Assembly (NCBI RefSeq): GCF_016920785.2
Contig: NW_024609839.1
Coordinates: 12,240,196 to 12,304,195 of the forward strand
Reading direction: 5' to 3'
From: Ixodes scapularis
Lineage: Eukaryota > Arthropoda > Arachnida > Ixodida > Ixodidae
Length of the DNA: 64,000 nucleotides
Positions 53,428-63,926 of the stretch are shown here, in pieces. The position numbers were made by a program, and so were the translations under genes. Below the pieces are notes generated by a model. It worked only from the letters and a program-made list of their open reading frames with translations. It did not search any database and had not been told where the DNA came from. Every line of letters starts with the position of its first letter. Positions within the stretch are counted from its first letter, which is position 1.

Positions 53428-56065
53428 AGATATTTTGGACTGTTAAAGAAAACAATACGGGGAAAGAGGGCATGGTCGAGATTATTTTAATCTGAAATTA
53501 TTTATGCATATGTATAACTACTGTCGCTCTTCACTGCATAAAAGATCGCGTAGATGGCCGGTTCTCACATGCAGCGAAGCGCTGATGTAACGCTGCTCAC
53601 GTGCCGTCAGGTACTTATCGTATGCCATGAGCAACAGTTTTGACGGTGCGATACAAAGCTGGTGAACACTCCCGTCGGCACGTGCTTAGCACGAGGTTAG
53701 CGCTATTAAAACCGCTATGCTTGTAGCGCCCCGCTGCATGTGTGGACAGGCCTTTAGAAACTCGTTGTCAGGAGGCACTACTCGTCACATGCTCGGTGGC
53801 TCGAAAGTTCAAAGCTATGTCTTTTCGACCTAAATAACTGTGCCATTGGTAAAAAAATATTCAATAAATAAACATAACAATAAATGCAAAAATAAAAAGC
53901 TGAAAAAAAAAAACACTATCAAGAACCCGCCGGAAGTGTTGTATTCTTGCATATTCAGAGGCCCAGAACTATTAAACGAGTATCTCCTACCAAAATGTGT
54001 ACAGGCCAAAAGGAGCACGTCCCAAGATCGTAAAATGAGAAAGAAAAAAAAAAAAATTGTGACGCGCTGAACTTGAGCAATCTAAGAAATCTTCCCCCAT
54101 GAGTTAATTTATTCCTCAACTTGAAAAAAAAAAAAAAAAAACAAAAAAAAAACACAATAAATACATTATTTTGTATTCTGCAGATGGTAATGCTATGTAC
54201 TGTCTCTGGTGTTAATTTGAATGCGATACCCCCAACAATGTAGGCGAAACAAATTACCAAGTTTAGAGCATAATTGTCCGTAAGTACATGTGTGTTCGTG
54301 TGTAGGTGGAGATGACCTTGAGATTGAGACTATATAAGGAGGTGGACTAAATAAATAAGTTAGGTGAGTTTGAGACGTCGTCCTGTCTATTTTCTGTCCC
54401 TTCTACGTTTTGATGTTTCTTCTCTACCCGTCTCAGGTTAATTCAACATGCGTAGGTACATGTTTGGATATTTATTCGAAACTCGTCTTGAACAACAATA
54501 ATCACATCTCAAGACGGCACTCACCGAGGCTATACATAGATCATTCTTAAAAAGTTTAACACCTCTACCATAAATAGCTCCGGCTATAGCGCGCTTCAGA
54601 TATGGCACAAACGAGGATTGTCAAAAACCCGTCGTCCTTCCTCCCTCCTTCGGGAATCTATTTTTCTAAAACCAAGCATGCCAGATGATTGATATAAACG
54701 GCATTGACTTTCGCAAGGAATGCGGCATCCCATGTAAAATTGTGAAGAAAAAAAAATTACGAATGTACCTCACTGCGTGAATCCAAATGAAACCGCCCGC
54801 CGGTCTTTCGAAGTTCGTCGAACTTTGACTTTTCAGGAATCGAGAGTTCGCCAATTTTCGAATTCTTTAGGTTAATAAATTCGAAAGTTCGAAAATTATA
54901 GAATTTCTTAGCGTAGGAAGGTCGAAAGTTCGAAAAGCTTCAAACTTTTTAGTGCAAGAAATCGAAGTTCGAAGATCATCGAATTGCAAGAAATCAAAGT
55001 TCGAAAATCATCGAATTTTTTAGTCTATCAAGTTCGAACGTTCGACAAGCATCGAATTTTGCAGCGTAATAAGTTCGAAAATCGTTGAACTTCTTAGTCT
55101 AATAAGTTCGAAAATTCGACTTCCGTCGACTTTCTCGATATGAAAAGTTCGATAATTCGAAATCTTTCGAACCTTTCGATCCGCTTGATTCGATCACCGA
55201 AACTTCGATTCGAAAAAAGTTCGCGGCATCCCTAGTTCTGAGTTGCCGTCCCATCTGTCTTCTTGCAAAAAAAAAAAAAAAAGACAGCACATTCTTCTAC
55301 TGACATGAAGGAAAACGGCACCATCAGCACTACCTATGACCAAAAGCAGTATCATCAGCACCACCCGATTGGAGCGATACGCCCCAATCAACATCATTCA
55401 CCACGTGGAGATGCGGCATTTTTTTCTTAGCTTTCCTCCTCAACTCACAAGTCGCACACTGTACCAAACAGTTCAAGAAGACGGAAAGGAGAGACTCCCC
55501 TCTTCCTGGTACCCTCGTTTGTGTGCCCGGACACCGCCATTCTCTCCCCCTTAGAAGATCAGCCCGTCGCTCAAAACTCGGACAAAAGTTGCTTTCCCCA
55601 CGCCGTCCACCCCTAAGCTGACAGTGCTGCGGAAGCTACGTGATCCTTGGGCCACACTTTCGTCACGTGATCACGCTTCCTCGCGCATACCCACCTGCAG
55701 AAAATGAGGGCAGGTGATGAAAGGGAGGCAGCTGATTCGTCTGACAAACGCATCGCTTCCACCGCACTGTCAGCTTAGGGGTGAAGTGAACCAGTGAGGT
55801 CCGGTGTCGTGTGACATGCATTTGGGGCGGGTGATGTGATTTGAGTACCGCGGATGTATCGAAGTGAAAAGGCATAGAGCTTACGAAGGGGAGGAGGTAC
55901 GAAATAGTCCGCTGTGGTTTCAAATTTTCGTACCGAAAATCAGGCTCTTGACTTCCTATCTTCCTTCTTTTGGCCCACCGCTATTAGTAAAATCCCAATC
56001 TAAATAATTTATCCCAGCCCAAAATTCGTTTCATGGCCTATTTAAGTTTAGCGCAGGTTATGAAC

Positions 56066-56135
56066 GCTGTGGTGTAACTCGGTGGTAACGCTTCGCACGC
56101 AGCGGGCCAAAGTTCGGTTACCGCTGCGGCGGGCG
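56066..56135 (+). repeat. tRNA-like A/B box pair, possible SINE head
   Basis: GGTGTAACTCGGTGGTAACG resembles an A box and AAGTTCGGTTACC a B box at a suitable distance. Pairing is poor and no body or target duplication was recognised. Tick genomes contain tRNA-derived SINEs; membership here is a guess. Confidence 0.3.
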
Positions 56136-56166
56136 ATCTTTTTCGAGGATTGGGTAACATCGACGA

Positions 56167-56787
56167 CTACAACATCAACAACGATCTCCTGTGCTGGGAA
56201 GAGCCCTTAGCATCTATCACTCTAAAATTAGAGACATCCCTAGAGGCAATATTGGCACCAGAGTGAAGGGGGTGTGCGCCATTAAATTGCAAACGTTTTC
56301 CACGGGTCCTTTGTTCTATGGTTAGAGTTGCTCCCTCTCTAAAATCTAGGCTCTCTGGGTTTTCGTCGTTTACGATGAAGCGAAGGCCGTGCCGCAGGGC
56401 TCTTGTTCCGTGACGCAACGGGCGTAAGGTTACCTGGTGCGCCGTTGTTGAAACGGGATTCCCCGGCAGAATCAACCAGGGATACTTGCATCTCACAGCC
56501 TCGGATCTGTTGTCTGGGACGGTGAATCGTGTGCACAGAGACGTGCTATCGGAATGGAAATATTCGCGCGAAATCTCATCCTGGATTTCGTTTATTTCCA
56601 TATTTATTTTAGCACATTTCTTCGTCTTGACTTGGGCGAAATAGGCCACGCGATTTAAATCCTTTGCGCGTGCAGACGATGCGAGGGCTTCGGTCGGGTT
56701 TTCGCACTGATCTTTACGATAACTTGGTTTCTCTTCGTTTATTTGTATGTTACAACGATGTAGACGATGCACCGGCAAACGCTGCAT
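56167..56787 (-). CDS. Uncharacterised ORF, 206 codons
   Basis: An uninterrupted minus-strand frame starts at the ATG at 56787 (MQRLPVHRLHRCN). The composition is balanced, not a low-complexity artefact. Segments such as KKCAKINMEINEIQDEISRE suggest a short amphipathic helix, and CTRFTVPDNRSEAVRCKYPW a compact region with spaced Cys. No signal peptide, membrane segment or known domain is recognised. It may be an orphan host exon, a transposon ORF, or chance. No splice junctions or matching neighbour were found. Codon use was not measured. Confidence 0.3.
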   Translation of the reverse strand: MQRLPVHRLHRCNIQINEEKPSYRKDQCENPTEALASSARAKDLNRVAYFAQVKTKKCAKINMEINEIQDEISREYFHSDSTSLCTRFTVPDNRSEAVRCKYPWLILPGNPVSTTAHQVTLRPLRHGTRALRHGLRFIVNDENPESLDFREGATLTIEQRTRGKRLQFNGAHPLHSGANIASRDVSNFRVIDAKGSSQHRRSLLML

Positions 56788-57292
56788 GGTTCTTGTTTCG
56801 TTTTCACGCCCTGTTTAGCGGGCGGAAAGCGGATTGGTGTTTAGTCGAGGAACACTGGGCGACGCGTACCGCAGCCCCCCGTGGCGTCACGTCGCTGCCG
56901 TACACTGATCAGTGTTGCCATCCCCCTAGCTGCCGATATTCAGTTTCATTTTACGTCCGAGCGCAGTGGATGCTACGAGCCGTCGGAACCGGCCGTGTGT
57001 GGATCACGTGACCTTGGAGAGGGGACATAGGGACCATACAGATCATACATACTAACTCTAGAGGAAAAGGTCCGCCATTTTACCATGCATTCTGGCTGCC
57101 GCAAGCGGCGGAGTATGCAAGCGGACCCTCGGGGTCCCACATGGTTATCAACTGCCTTCGATTTCACAAATATATCAGAGCAGTGTCATGAACTTCAACA
57201 ATCCACGAACCTACCGGTGGGAAGATATTCGCGTTCCTTTCGAAGCTTTCTTTTTGCATAGCACGCAGATGTACGGCCTCCCGTCAAGACTA

Positions 57293-57367
57293 TAGATAAC
57301 CGGCTTCGGTTATCTGGTTTAGTTTCGTATTTCCGAGCGCGGGTGGCCGCGTCCGAAAATACGAAAC
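57293..57367. repeat. Two adjacent hairpins
   Basis: AGATAACCG-GCTT-CGGTTATCT forms a perfect 9-bp stem. It is followed by a longer stem in which GTTTCGTATTT and a GCG-rich segment pair with their complement about 30 bp on. Confidence 0.65.
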
Positions 57368-58165
57368 CACGGAACTAACAAATTTTCGCGATTTCGACCG
57401 AAGGGAAGGTAATGCAGCGTAATGAGTATGCTGCTTTTGATAAACCTTAGAATAGCTTAGAATTTAGTTTGCAACGTTAAATTATCACTGTTTATATTGC
57501 TGAGAGTTTTCAGTCTTCGCGATTACCATTGCGACTGTCGTCCTTCAGCTGGCAACATTGGTTTCTTTCTCTCGTGTTCTGTCGCTCTCTTTCGCTCCTC
57601 CTCACCCACTCCTCCTCTTCCACCTTTACCCCCCTGATAGGGACGCGCGGAGAGCGTGGCTACGTCCACAAAGCTAGGAGCTAGGATAGCTCGTAGCGTC
57701 CGCTGCGTACGGACGTAAGGGGAAACGGAGATAGCAGACGTAGTTTTGGTTTTGCCGTAAGCGCCCAAAACCAAAATTTAAGCAAAAAACGAAAACAATG
57801 TTGAGAAAAGAAAGCTCGAGGTACACCTAAGCATTTGTTGTGATGCAAGCCGCTCGTCCGCTCCCTTTGTCGTCTGCTACGTACTAGCGGGCGCGCGCTT
57901 TGGGATCTCCGAGGCCATGACGGAGCGGCCAATGGGCGCCCCGTCGACGCGCGACAGCCAATGGAACCGATTGCCGAAACTAGGAGCCGCTTTCGCGCTT
58001 CGAACGAATGCCGTCAGCTCGCTCCATGGGACAGTTTTCGCATTAAAAAGACCTTGTAATTCAGGGACACTGCCAGAGTTGAAACAGTCCGAATCCGAAA
58101 ATATTGACCGGGCTGCCCTTCTACCAATTTGCCAGGGGACGCTGAGCAGCGCGCAGCATAATAAT

Positions 58166-59724
58166 TCATACATGGGTAAATTACTTCCAGAATGTAATTT
58201 AATTACAATTACTTCGCTCCAAAAATAGTATAACTACAATTACAATAACTGCTACGTGAAAAAAAAAATCAATTTACAGATGACTTCTAAAAAGTAATGC
58301 AACTCCTCTACAATTACTTATATATGTCCAATATGAAATAGCAATAATCGTAACACGTGCTTGTCCCCAGTTATTGACAGGGTTTGTGTCTGCGGTCTGG
58401 TGGTTATTTGGTTTAGTTGTGTATGTGCTTTATATTTAAATGAGTGTTTTGCGGGAATTTGCATATGTATCCGGACTGCTGTGTGCGTTTTTTTGTTTTT
58501 TTTTTCCTTTATTTTTCATTGTTGTTTTGCGTGATATCTTTCAATGACTCCTTTGATGTTTTATTACACCGCTGCCGGGTTCACTCCCACAAGCCGCTAT
58601 TGGCTTTTGACGGACCCGCATATGTATGTATTGTATCTATATTTGTGCAATAAACATTATTATTATTATTATTATAAGTTATATCTGAGAGCGATCCAAC
58701 TTGGGCTACACAACTTTTAACGAGTTGTTTAGAATGTAACACATTAAATGTCACGTATTGTACTTTCTTTTTGTGAATTTTGTGAAATTAATGACAGAAC
58801 CTGACCGTTTGGGATAATGCAGTCCTATAGTTCTATATTTTCGATAAATAATAATAAATTAGTTCATATACTCGACGCCAGATCGCTAAGGTAAATTTGA
58901 GTTGACAGACTTCCGTCAGCCAGGCAGGTAAAAATGCGACAATTACTTATATCCAAATATTTTAATAGTTTTAATAGAAAACTATGATCCCCACGCACTA
59001 ATACGACCACATTCTCATACAAACATATTGTTATTGCAAATTATTTACATTGAGTTGAAATTAGAATGGCCCAGAAATATATAAGAGCCGAATCGGGGCT
59101 CCCGAATCAATGGTGACAATATTCGCAGGTGCGAGGTCAGTCTCCAAAATGCTTATGCAAATAATATCCGAAGTAAAACCAACAGTAAATAAACTTGAAC
59201 ATAATACACAGAAACAAATGTGCGTCAGTCCTGAAAAAAGGACGTAAAAAGCTGTAAAAAAAAACAAACTTCATATACAATTAAAATCTTAACCTCGGCT
59301 GAAAGCTGAAGCTCAATATTTTTTTTTCCTTTGAACATCTTGGCATGTTTACGCCATTGTTTCCTGCTCGCACCGCAGACGGCGCCACACGGCGCCGTTG
59401 AGGTAGGCTCCAAAGAATCTCAACTCGCAGTGTAAGCAAAAAAAAAAAAAAAAATGCGACTTTATTTTTGATGTGTTTGTGTTTGTGAGTTGGTGTCTAT
59501 CTGTTCGAGTGTGTCACCGAGCGCTAGGCCGCTTGTGCGAGCGCTGCGGATTTCGGAGAGGTTCCGTCGGCGCCGAATGTAATTTTGCCTCAAATTTTGT
59601 AATTACTGATGCTAGAAAGTAATTAAATGACAATTCATTTAAGCCGAAAGTAATTACAATTACGAAAAAATAATTAAACTACAGTAATTCAGTTAGCATA
59701 ATTGAATTGCTACCCAATTGTATG
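58166..59724. mobile_element. hAT-like relic with AATTAC subterminal repeats
   Basis: TAATTACAATTAC-type motifs crowd 58185-58330 and 59595-59710. The ends CATGGGTAAATTAC and, from the right, CAATTGGGTAGCAATTC are similar inverted sequences. No intact 8-bp duplication was found; a mariner-type MITE inserted at the right edge. A LINE 3' tail is inside. Boundaries are approximate. Confidence 0.45.
58540..58676 (+). repeat. LINE 3' tail with (ATT)n
   Basis: GCAATAAACATTATTATT and further ATT repeats follow sequence with GGCTTTTGACGGACCCGCAT, a pattern typical of arthropod CR1/L2-type LINE 3' ends. Only the tail is present. Confidence 0.55.
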
Positions 59725-59726
59725 TA

Positions 59727-60149
59727 CAGGGTGTCACAAAAGAAAATTTACACGGTCTTTTTTACCGCAAAAATAAACTAGGCATCGCCGAACGCTCATT
59801 CTCCGCCCAAAGGTAGTGCTAGAGGTCACAACCAGATGCCAAAGTTTCAGCCCGATCCGATAACTTAATCAAAAGTTATAAGTGATTTTCTGAAAATTTC
59901 AATGGGAAAATGGCGGCCGGCGCAGTTTTCAAACACATGGGGCTCTATGGCACCAGAAACCGAAAACGGGCAAAAATGGGCTCCATTTTCCCATTGAAAT
60001 TTTCAGAAAATCACTTATAACTTTTGATTAAGTTATCGGATCGGGCTGAAACTTTGGCATCTGGTTGTGACCTCTAATGAGCGTTCGGCGATGCCTAGTT
60101 AATTTTTGCGGTAAAAAAGACCGTGTAAATTTTCTTTTGTGACACCCTG
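59727..60149. mobile_element. Palindromic Tc1/mariner-type MITE
   Basis: It lies between TA dinucleotides (59725-59726, 60150-60151). The termini CAGGGTGTCACAAAAGAAAA are perfect inverted repeats extending with few mismatches over most of each half (for example GGTCTTTTTTACCGCAAAAA). The centre is near 59940. It is 423 bp and non-coding. A degraded relative lies at 41750-42060. Confidence 0.85.
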
Positions 60150-60515
60150 TATTAATCGCAAGAATCGGCGCTTCAGCGGTGGAACCCCTAATGTTTTGTA
60201 TGGAGGCCCCTGTTCAGGGACTAAAATATCAAGAAATTTCTAAGGGCGATTCTTGCGTCGAGCACGACCGAGTACAACTGCTTGCGACATGCGGGTTGCT
60301 ATGGCAACAGGAGCCAACGCAGCTGAGCAACCCGTACGCCCGTTGCAGTCGGTCGGGCTCGACGCGAATTAACCTTAAGTTTTGCGTTGCTTTTGATTGA
60401 TACATAGTGAGTCGTAGGTTTATTTTTAGGTAGAAATCAGTGTAAATTTACCTTTGCCTCGCTCTTGAAGACAGCGTTTTGTTTGACCCGTCTGCTGTGC
60501 TTACAAGACCACATA

Positions 60516-60966
60516 CTTCAGCTTGGGCGAGTTGGTTAAACATGCTAATACTTCGCAGCGCACAACAGACAACACACCATCAAAACAGATACACACAAAG
60601 AAACAACACTCACGCAGCGCTGACTGTCAACTCTCGGATATATTAATCTTCGTTCTTATCTTTCACCCTTACGCACTAAAAAGAACTAAATGTTAACCAA
60701 GGAAGAACAGCGAAAGAAAAATAAAAAGAAAGGGGAAAGATTAATATAGGAAAGAAAGATGGAAAGAAATGGAAGAAAATAAGATCTAGTCCTACTACAG
60801 TAAAATTACTGAGGAGGTTTTCCTAAATAATATAACTCTTTTCTTGATAAGCTAATCGACGGGGTACTAACGCATACTCCGTCTAGCAGGTCTATGCTCG
60901 CGGCTTCGATGATTTCTCGAGTTAGTTTGTTGTTGCTTCGTCCCAGTACTGTGCAATTGCCCAGAA
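60516..60966 (-). repeat. Inverted 5' head of the Penelope-like element
   Basis: It is the reverse complement of about 61350-61798: it begins with CTTCAGCTTGGGCGAGTTGG, the complement of the first codons after 61771, and ends at the complement of TTCTGGGCAATTGCAC. Confidence 0.9.
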
Positions 60967-61508
60967 CCGAAAACTACCGAAAAAGAGAACGCACTACAAG
61001 GCCTGTTATAGTGCCCTATATTCACAACATGTCACACAAGCTTAAAAAAGTAGCTAGCAGAGTCAACGTCGACGTGGTTTTCTCAGCTCCGCAGAGACTT
61101 TCCAGCCTGTGCAAGCGGGTGAATGGGCCGCCTATTCGAACAGAGTGCTGCACGAAAAATCACAAGACCAAGTTCGTTTCCTGTGCAGAGGGAGTGATAT
61201 ATTCGTTCCCTCTTACGTGCGGGAAGCGTTACGTTGGGCAGACGGGGCGCTGTCTCAATGACAGGCTCCGGGAACATAACTGCAACGCCATTAACGCTAA
61301 CTCAGGCCATCTGGGCATTCATTGTAGAGATTGTGGATGTTCCCCCCTTCTGGGCAATTGCACAGTACTGGGACGAAGCAACAACAAACTAACTCGAGAA
61401 ATCATCGAAGCCGCGAGCATAGACCTGCTAGACGGAGTATGCGTTAGTACCCCGTCGATTAGCTTATCAAGAAAAGAGTTATATTATTTAGGAAAACCTC
61501 CTCAGTAA
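60967..61508 (+). CDS. Penelope-like GIY-YIG endonuclease part (truncated copy)
   Basis: The frame is open to the TAA at 61508. An in-frame ATG at 60894 lies in the inverted head, so about the first 24 codons are chimeric antisense. The native part reads a linker (VPYIHNMSHKLKKVASRVNV), Cys pairs (EC-CTKNHKTKFVSC), and the GIY-YIG nuclease FPLTCGKRYVGQTGRC with the Arg/His of DRLREH. A C-H-C-C cluster (GIHCRDCGCSP) follows, then the catalytic Glu in TREIIEAASID. This domain nicks target DNA in Penelope elements. The RT is missing by 5' truncation. Confidence 0.85.
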
Positions 61509-61770
61509 TTTTACTGTAGTAGGACTAGATCTTATTTTCTTCCATTTCTTTCCATCTTTCTTTCCTATATTAATCTTTCCCCTTTCTTTTTATTTTTCTT
61601 TCGCTGTTCTTCCTTGGTTAACATTCAGTTCTTTTTAGTGCGTAAGGGTGAAAGATAAGAACGAAGATTAATATATCCGAGAGTTGACAGTCAGCGCTGC
61701 GTGAGTGTTGTTTCTTTGTGTGTATCTGTTTTGATGGTGTGTTGTCTGTTGTGCGCTGCGAAGTATTAGC

Positions 61771-63660
61771 ATGTTTAACCAACTCGCCCAAGCTGAAGTA
61801 TTGACCAAGTTCATTTCTAGTACATCGGGCTCCGTTCAGTTTTACCATTTGCATCCCAACGTCCTGGTCACCCTTATTGCTATTGGTATTTGCCAAGCGC
61901 GGACATTCAGTTATTGCCTCCGAGTACACCTTCTACCTCCAGAAGTCAAGGTCCTGTTCGGAGGTTTTACCCCGTCCGTAGGCCACGGCAGAAGGCTTTG
62001 CAAGATTCTACAAGCTGAGTGGTATCGACAGGCAAGACTTTATAGGAACAGTTTGTACGTGTTTTTGCACAACCAAGCGAGTCCACCCTATGGAGGAAGA
62101 GTGTGGCGCGAGTACTCCATCCTGACGGATCGTACAACTGAGTCTCTGTGGCGACTCACCCTAAAGCATCTTAGATCTATCACTCCTCGCAAGACAAGAA
62201 CCCAAAGCCTACCTCTTCATGTCATTGGTGACATCTCCTTGCCTCCAGGAGTGCGAAAGGTACTCAGCTTTGGCCCTAAGTTTGCGGTTGAACCCCGCAA
62301 GTCGGCACCTGAGCTGTTATCTTTGGTCCGGCAGGTATCTCAGAGAGCCTCTCTCACTGACGTTGATCGGTGCATTTCAGAAGGTGTAGACGTTCTTTCA
62401 CATCATAAACATCCGGTAAGACCACTGTCCATAAAGAAGGTCGAAGCATACTTAAAAGAGCATAGCCTATCTCTTCTTCCTGCGGACAAAGAAGGTGGTT
62501 TCGTGCTCATGCATAAAAGCGAGTTTGGCACTAAGGCCTGTGCAGCCGTAGAGTCCGTTTTTCAGTGCCATTATGACATTTCCTTAAGTACAATCAAAAG
62601 CAGAGCCAAGCAATTATGTAATTCGCTGGACCTGAAGCAACTTGCTTCATCCATTGACCGTAAAAAACTGTCTAGCCTTGAGATTTTCTTCAATGCCAAA
62701 ACACATAAAACCGAGTGCCCCCTCAGGGTGATTGTGTCAGAAAGAGGCACGTGGCAAAAATCCATCGCTTTGTTCCTTCAAGAAAAACTAAACCTTCTTG
62801 ACATAAATGATCCGTATTTGATTAGAAGCTCGGATGACGTCTTGCAATTTCTTCAAGAACCAAAGGACAGACGACTCATGGCTTTTTCTATTGATGTAAA
62901 GGATCTCTATTATGCCCTACCTCAAGATCGGCTCCTGATGTGCATAGAGGACAGTGTTGACTCCTTTGGTGTAATAGCCTTCCAAAATGCAGCAGGGGTG
63001 TCCATTAAGGGTTTCCTGGACCTAATATCGACCTATTTGCATTCTACCTTTGCCACCTGGAATGGATCAACATATTTACAAAAAACAGGAATATGTATAG
63101 GGTCCTGTATAGCTCCTGTGCTCAGCGACCTCTTTCTGGCATTCCACAACAGAATCTTACAGCAAAACTTAGACAGTTCTAAAATAGTGCGTGTTTTTCG
63201 TTACGTGGATGACTACTTGGTTTTTCTTGACAGTAACAGTCGCACCTTCCCCACCTTGGTAGCCGATGTTCTTTCTACCTTCCAGAAACACCTTGATCCG
63301 TTAAAACTTACCCACGAACTTCCGGTTGAGCATTCCATAAGATTCTTAGACCTTCGATTGTTCCTTAAAAACTGTCACATCTGCTGGTCTTATGAACCGA
63401 GGGCAAAAAAGCCACTACTTCATCATAGTTCCGCACACTCGAAACTTGTTAAACGAGGCATTGCAAAACTTTGCCTAAAAAACTCCCTCAAGAAATCCTG
63501 CGTGCACATGACCGACATGAGCTTCAAAAGCAACAACAAACTAACTCGAGAAATCATCGAAGCCGCGAGCATAGACCTGCTAGACGGAGTATGCGTTAGT
63601 ACCCCGTCGATTAGCTTATCAAGAAAAGAGTTATATTATTTAGGAAAACCTCCTCAGTAA
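61771..63660 (+). CDS. Penelope-like reverse transcriptase, 629 codons, endonuclease core deleted
   Basis: A Penelope-clade (telomerase-related) RT in one uninterrupted frame from the ATG at 61771. RT motifs in order: SLLPADKEGGFVLMHKSEF (fingers), IDVKDLYYALPQDRL with the motif A Asp (about residues 371-385), TGICIGSCIAPVLSDLFL (motif B), FRYVDDYLVFLD with catalytic YVDD (about 477-480), and IRFLDLRLFL. After KKSCVHMTDMSFK the frame jumps to SNNKLTREIIEAASID, the last 46 residues of the protein. The linker and GIY-YIG core present in the upstream copy are thus deleted in frame; AGCAACAACAAAC occurs at the junction in both copies. RT looks intact; the endonuclease is lost. Confidence 0.92.
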   Translation: MFNQLAQAEVLTKFISSTSGSVQFYHLHPNVLVTLIAIGICQARTFSYCLRVHLLPPEVKVLFGGFTPSVGHGRRLCKILQAEWYRQARLYRNSLYVFLHNQASPPYGGRVWREYSILTDRTTESLWRLTLKHLRSITPRKTRTQSLPLHVIGDISLPPGVRKVLSFGPKFAVEPRKSAPELLSLVRQVSQRASLTDVDRCISEGVDVLSHHKHPVRPLSIKKVEAYLKEHSLSLLPADKEGGFVLMHKSEFGTKACAAVESVFQCHYDISLSTIKSRAKQLCNSLDLKQLASSIDRKKLSSLEIFFNAKTHKTECPLRVIVSERGTWQKSIALFLQEKLNLLDINDPYLIRSSDDVLQFLQEPKDRRLMAFSIDVKDLYYALPQDRLLMCIEDSVDSFGVIAFQNAAGVSIKGFLDLISTYLHSTFATWNGSTYLQKTGICIGSCIAPVLSDLFLAFHNRILQQNLDSSKIVRVFRYVDDYLVFLDSNSRTFPTLVADVLSTFQKHLDPLKLTHELPVEHSIRFLDLRLFLKNCHICWSYEPRAKKPLLHHSSAHSKLVKRGIAKLCLKNSLKKSCVHMTDMSFKSNNKLTREIIEAASIDLLDGVCVSTPSISLSRKELYYLGKPPQ

Positions 63661-63926
63661 TTTTACTGTAGTAGGACTAGATCTTATTTTCTTCCATTTC
63701 TTTCCATCTTTCTTTCCTATATTAATCTTTCCCCTTTCTTTTTATTTTTCTTTCGCTGTTCTTCCTTGGTTAACATTTAGTTCTTTTTAGTGCGTAAGGG
63801 TGAAAGATAAGAACGAAGATTAATATATCCGAGAGTTGACAGTCAGCGCTGCGTGAGTGTTGTTTCTTTGTGTGTATCTGTTTTGATGGTGTGTTGTCTG
63901 TTGTGCGCTGCGAAGTATTAGCATGA
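63661..63926 (+). repeat. 3' tail (pseudo-LTR) of the Penelope-like element
   Basis: It is nearly identical to 61509-61770, from TTTTACTGTAGTAGGACTAG to AGTATTAGCATG, and then meets the 11-bp target duplication. Apart from the duplication, 63927-64000 has no recognisable feature. Confidence 0.85.

Larger units (their letters stand above)
52186..55234. mobile_element. hAT-like element with TTCGAA subterminal repeats
   Basis: The perfect 8-bp duplication GTTCTGAG flanks it (52178-52185, 55235-55242). The termini are a perfect 16-bp inverted repeat, TAGGGATGCCGCGAAC. TTCGAA/TTCGAAA is repeated many times in 52200-52620 and 54800-55215. The interior (52740-54790) holds other repeats, G/C-runs and a hairpin, but no transposase. 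Non-autonomous. Confidence 0.88.
51484..56041. mobile_element. TTAA MITE family C, copy 2, with nested SINE and hAT
   Basis: Left terminus AGGGGTCATGAAACAGC follows the TTAA at 51480-51483. The right terminus, read inward, is ATAGGCCATGAAACGAATT, next to TTAA at 56042-56045. It is related to 13496-16202. Most of its length is nested insertion: the SINE at 51650-52039 and the hAT-like element at 52186-55234. Confidence 0.6.
56046..58165. other. Mostly unassigned, one ORF and hairpins
   Basis: Contents recognised are a weak tRNA-like promoter at 56066-56135, an uncharacterised minus-strand ORF (56167-56787), and two hairpins at 57293-57367. No further domain or exon was identified. Confidence 0.4.
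60516..63926 (+). mobile_element. Penelope-like element with inverted head and tandem copies (family 1)
   Basis: The 11-bp direct repeat AAGACCACATA flanks the unit (60505-60515, 63927-63937). Inside, in order: an inverted copy of the 3' part (60516-60966); a direct 5'-truncated copy carrying the endonuclease and tail (about 60967-61770); an RT-bearing copy (61771-63660); and a final tail (63661-63926) nearly identical to 61509-61770. This is the tandem pseudo-LTR plus inversion layout known for Penelope elements. Near-identity of the tails and the long open frames suggest a fairly recent insertion. Confidence 0.9.

Noticed and set aside
53117..53495. Gly- and Pro-rich ORFs on both strands
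   Set aside because: They come from the G/C homopolymer tract.
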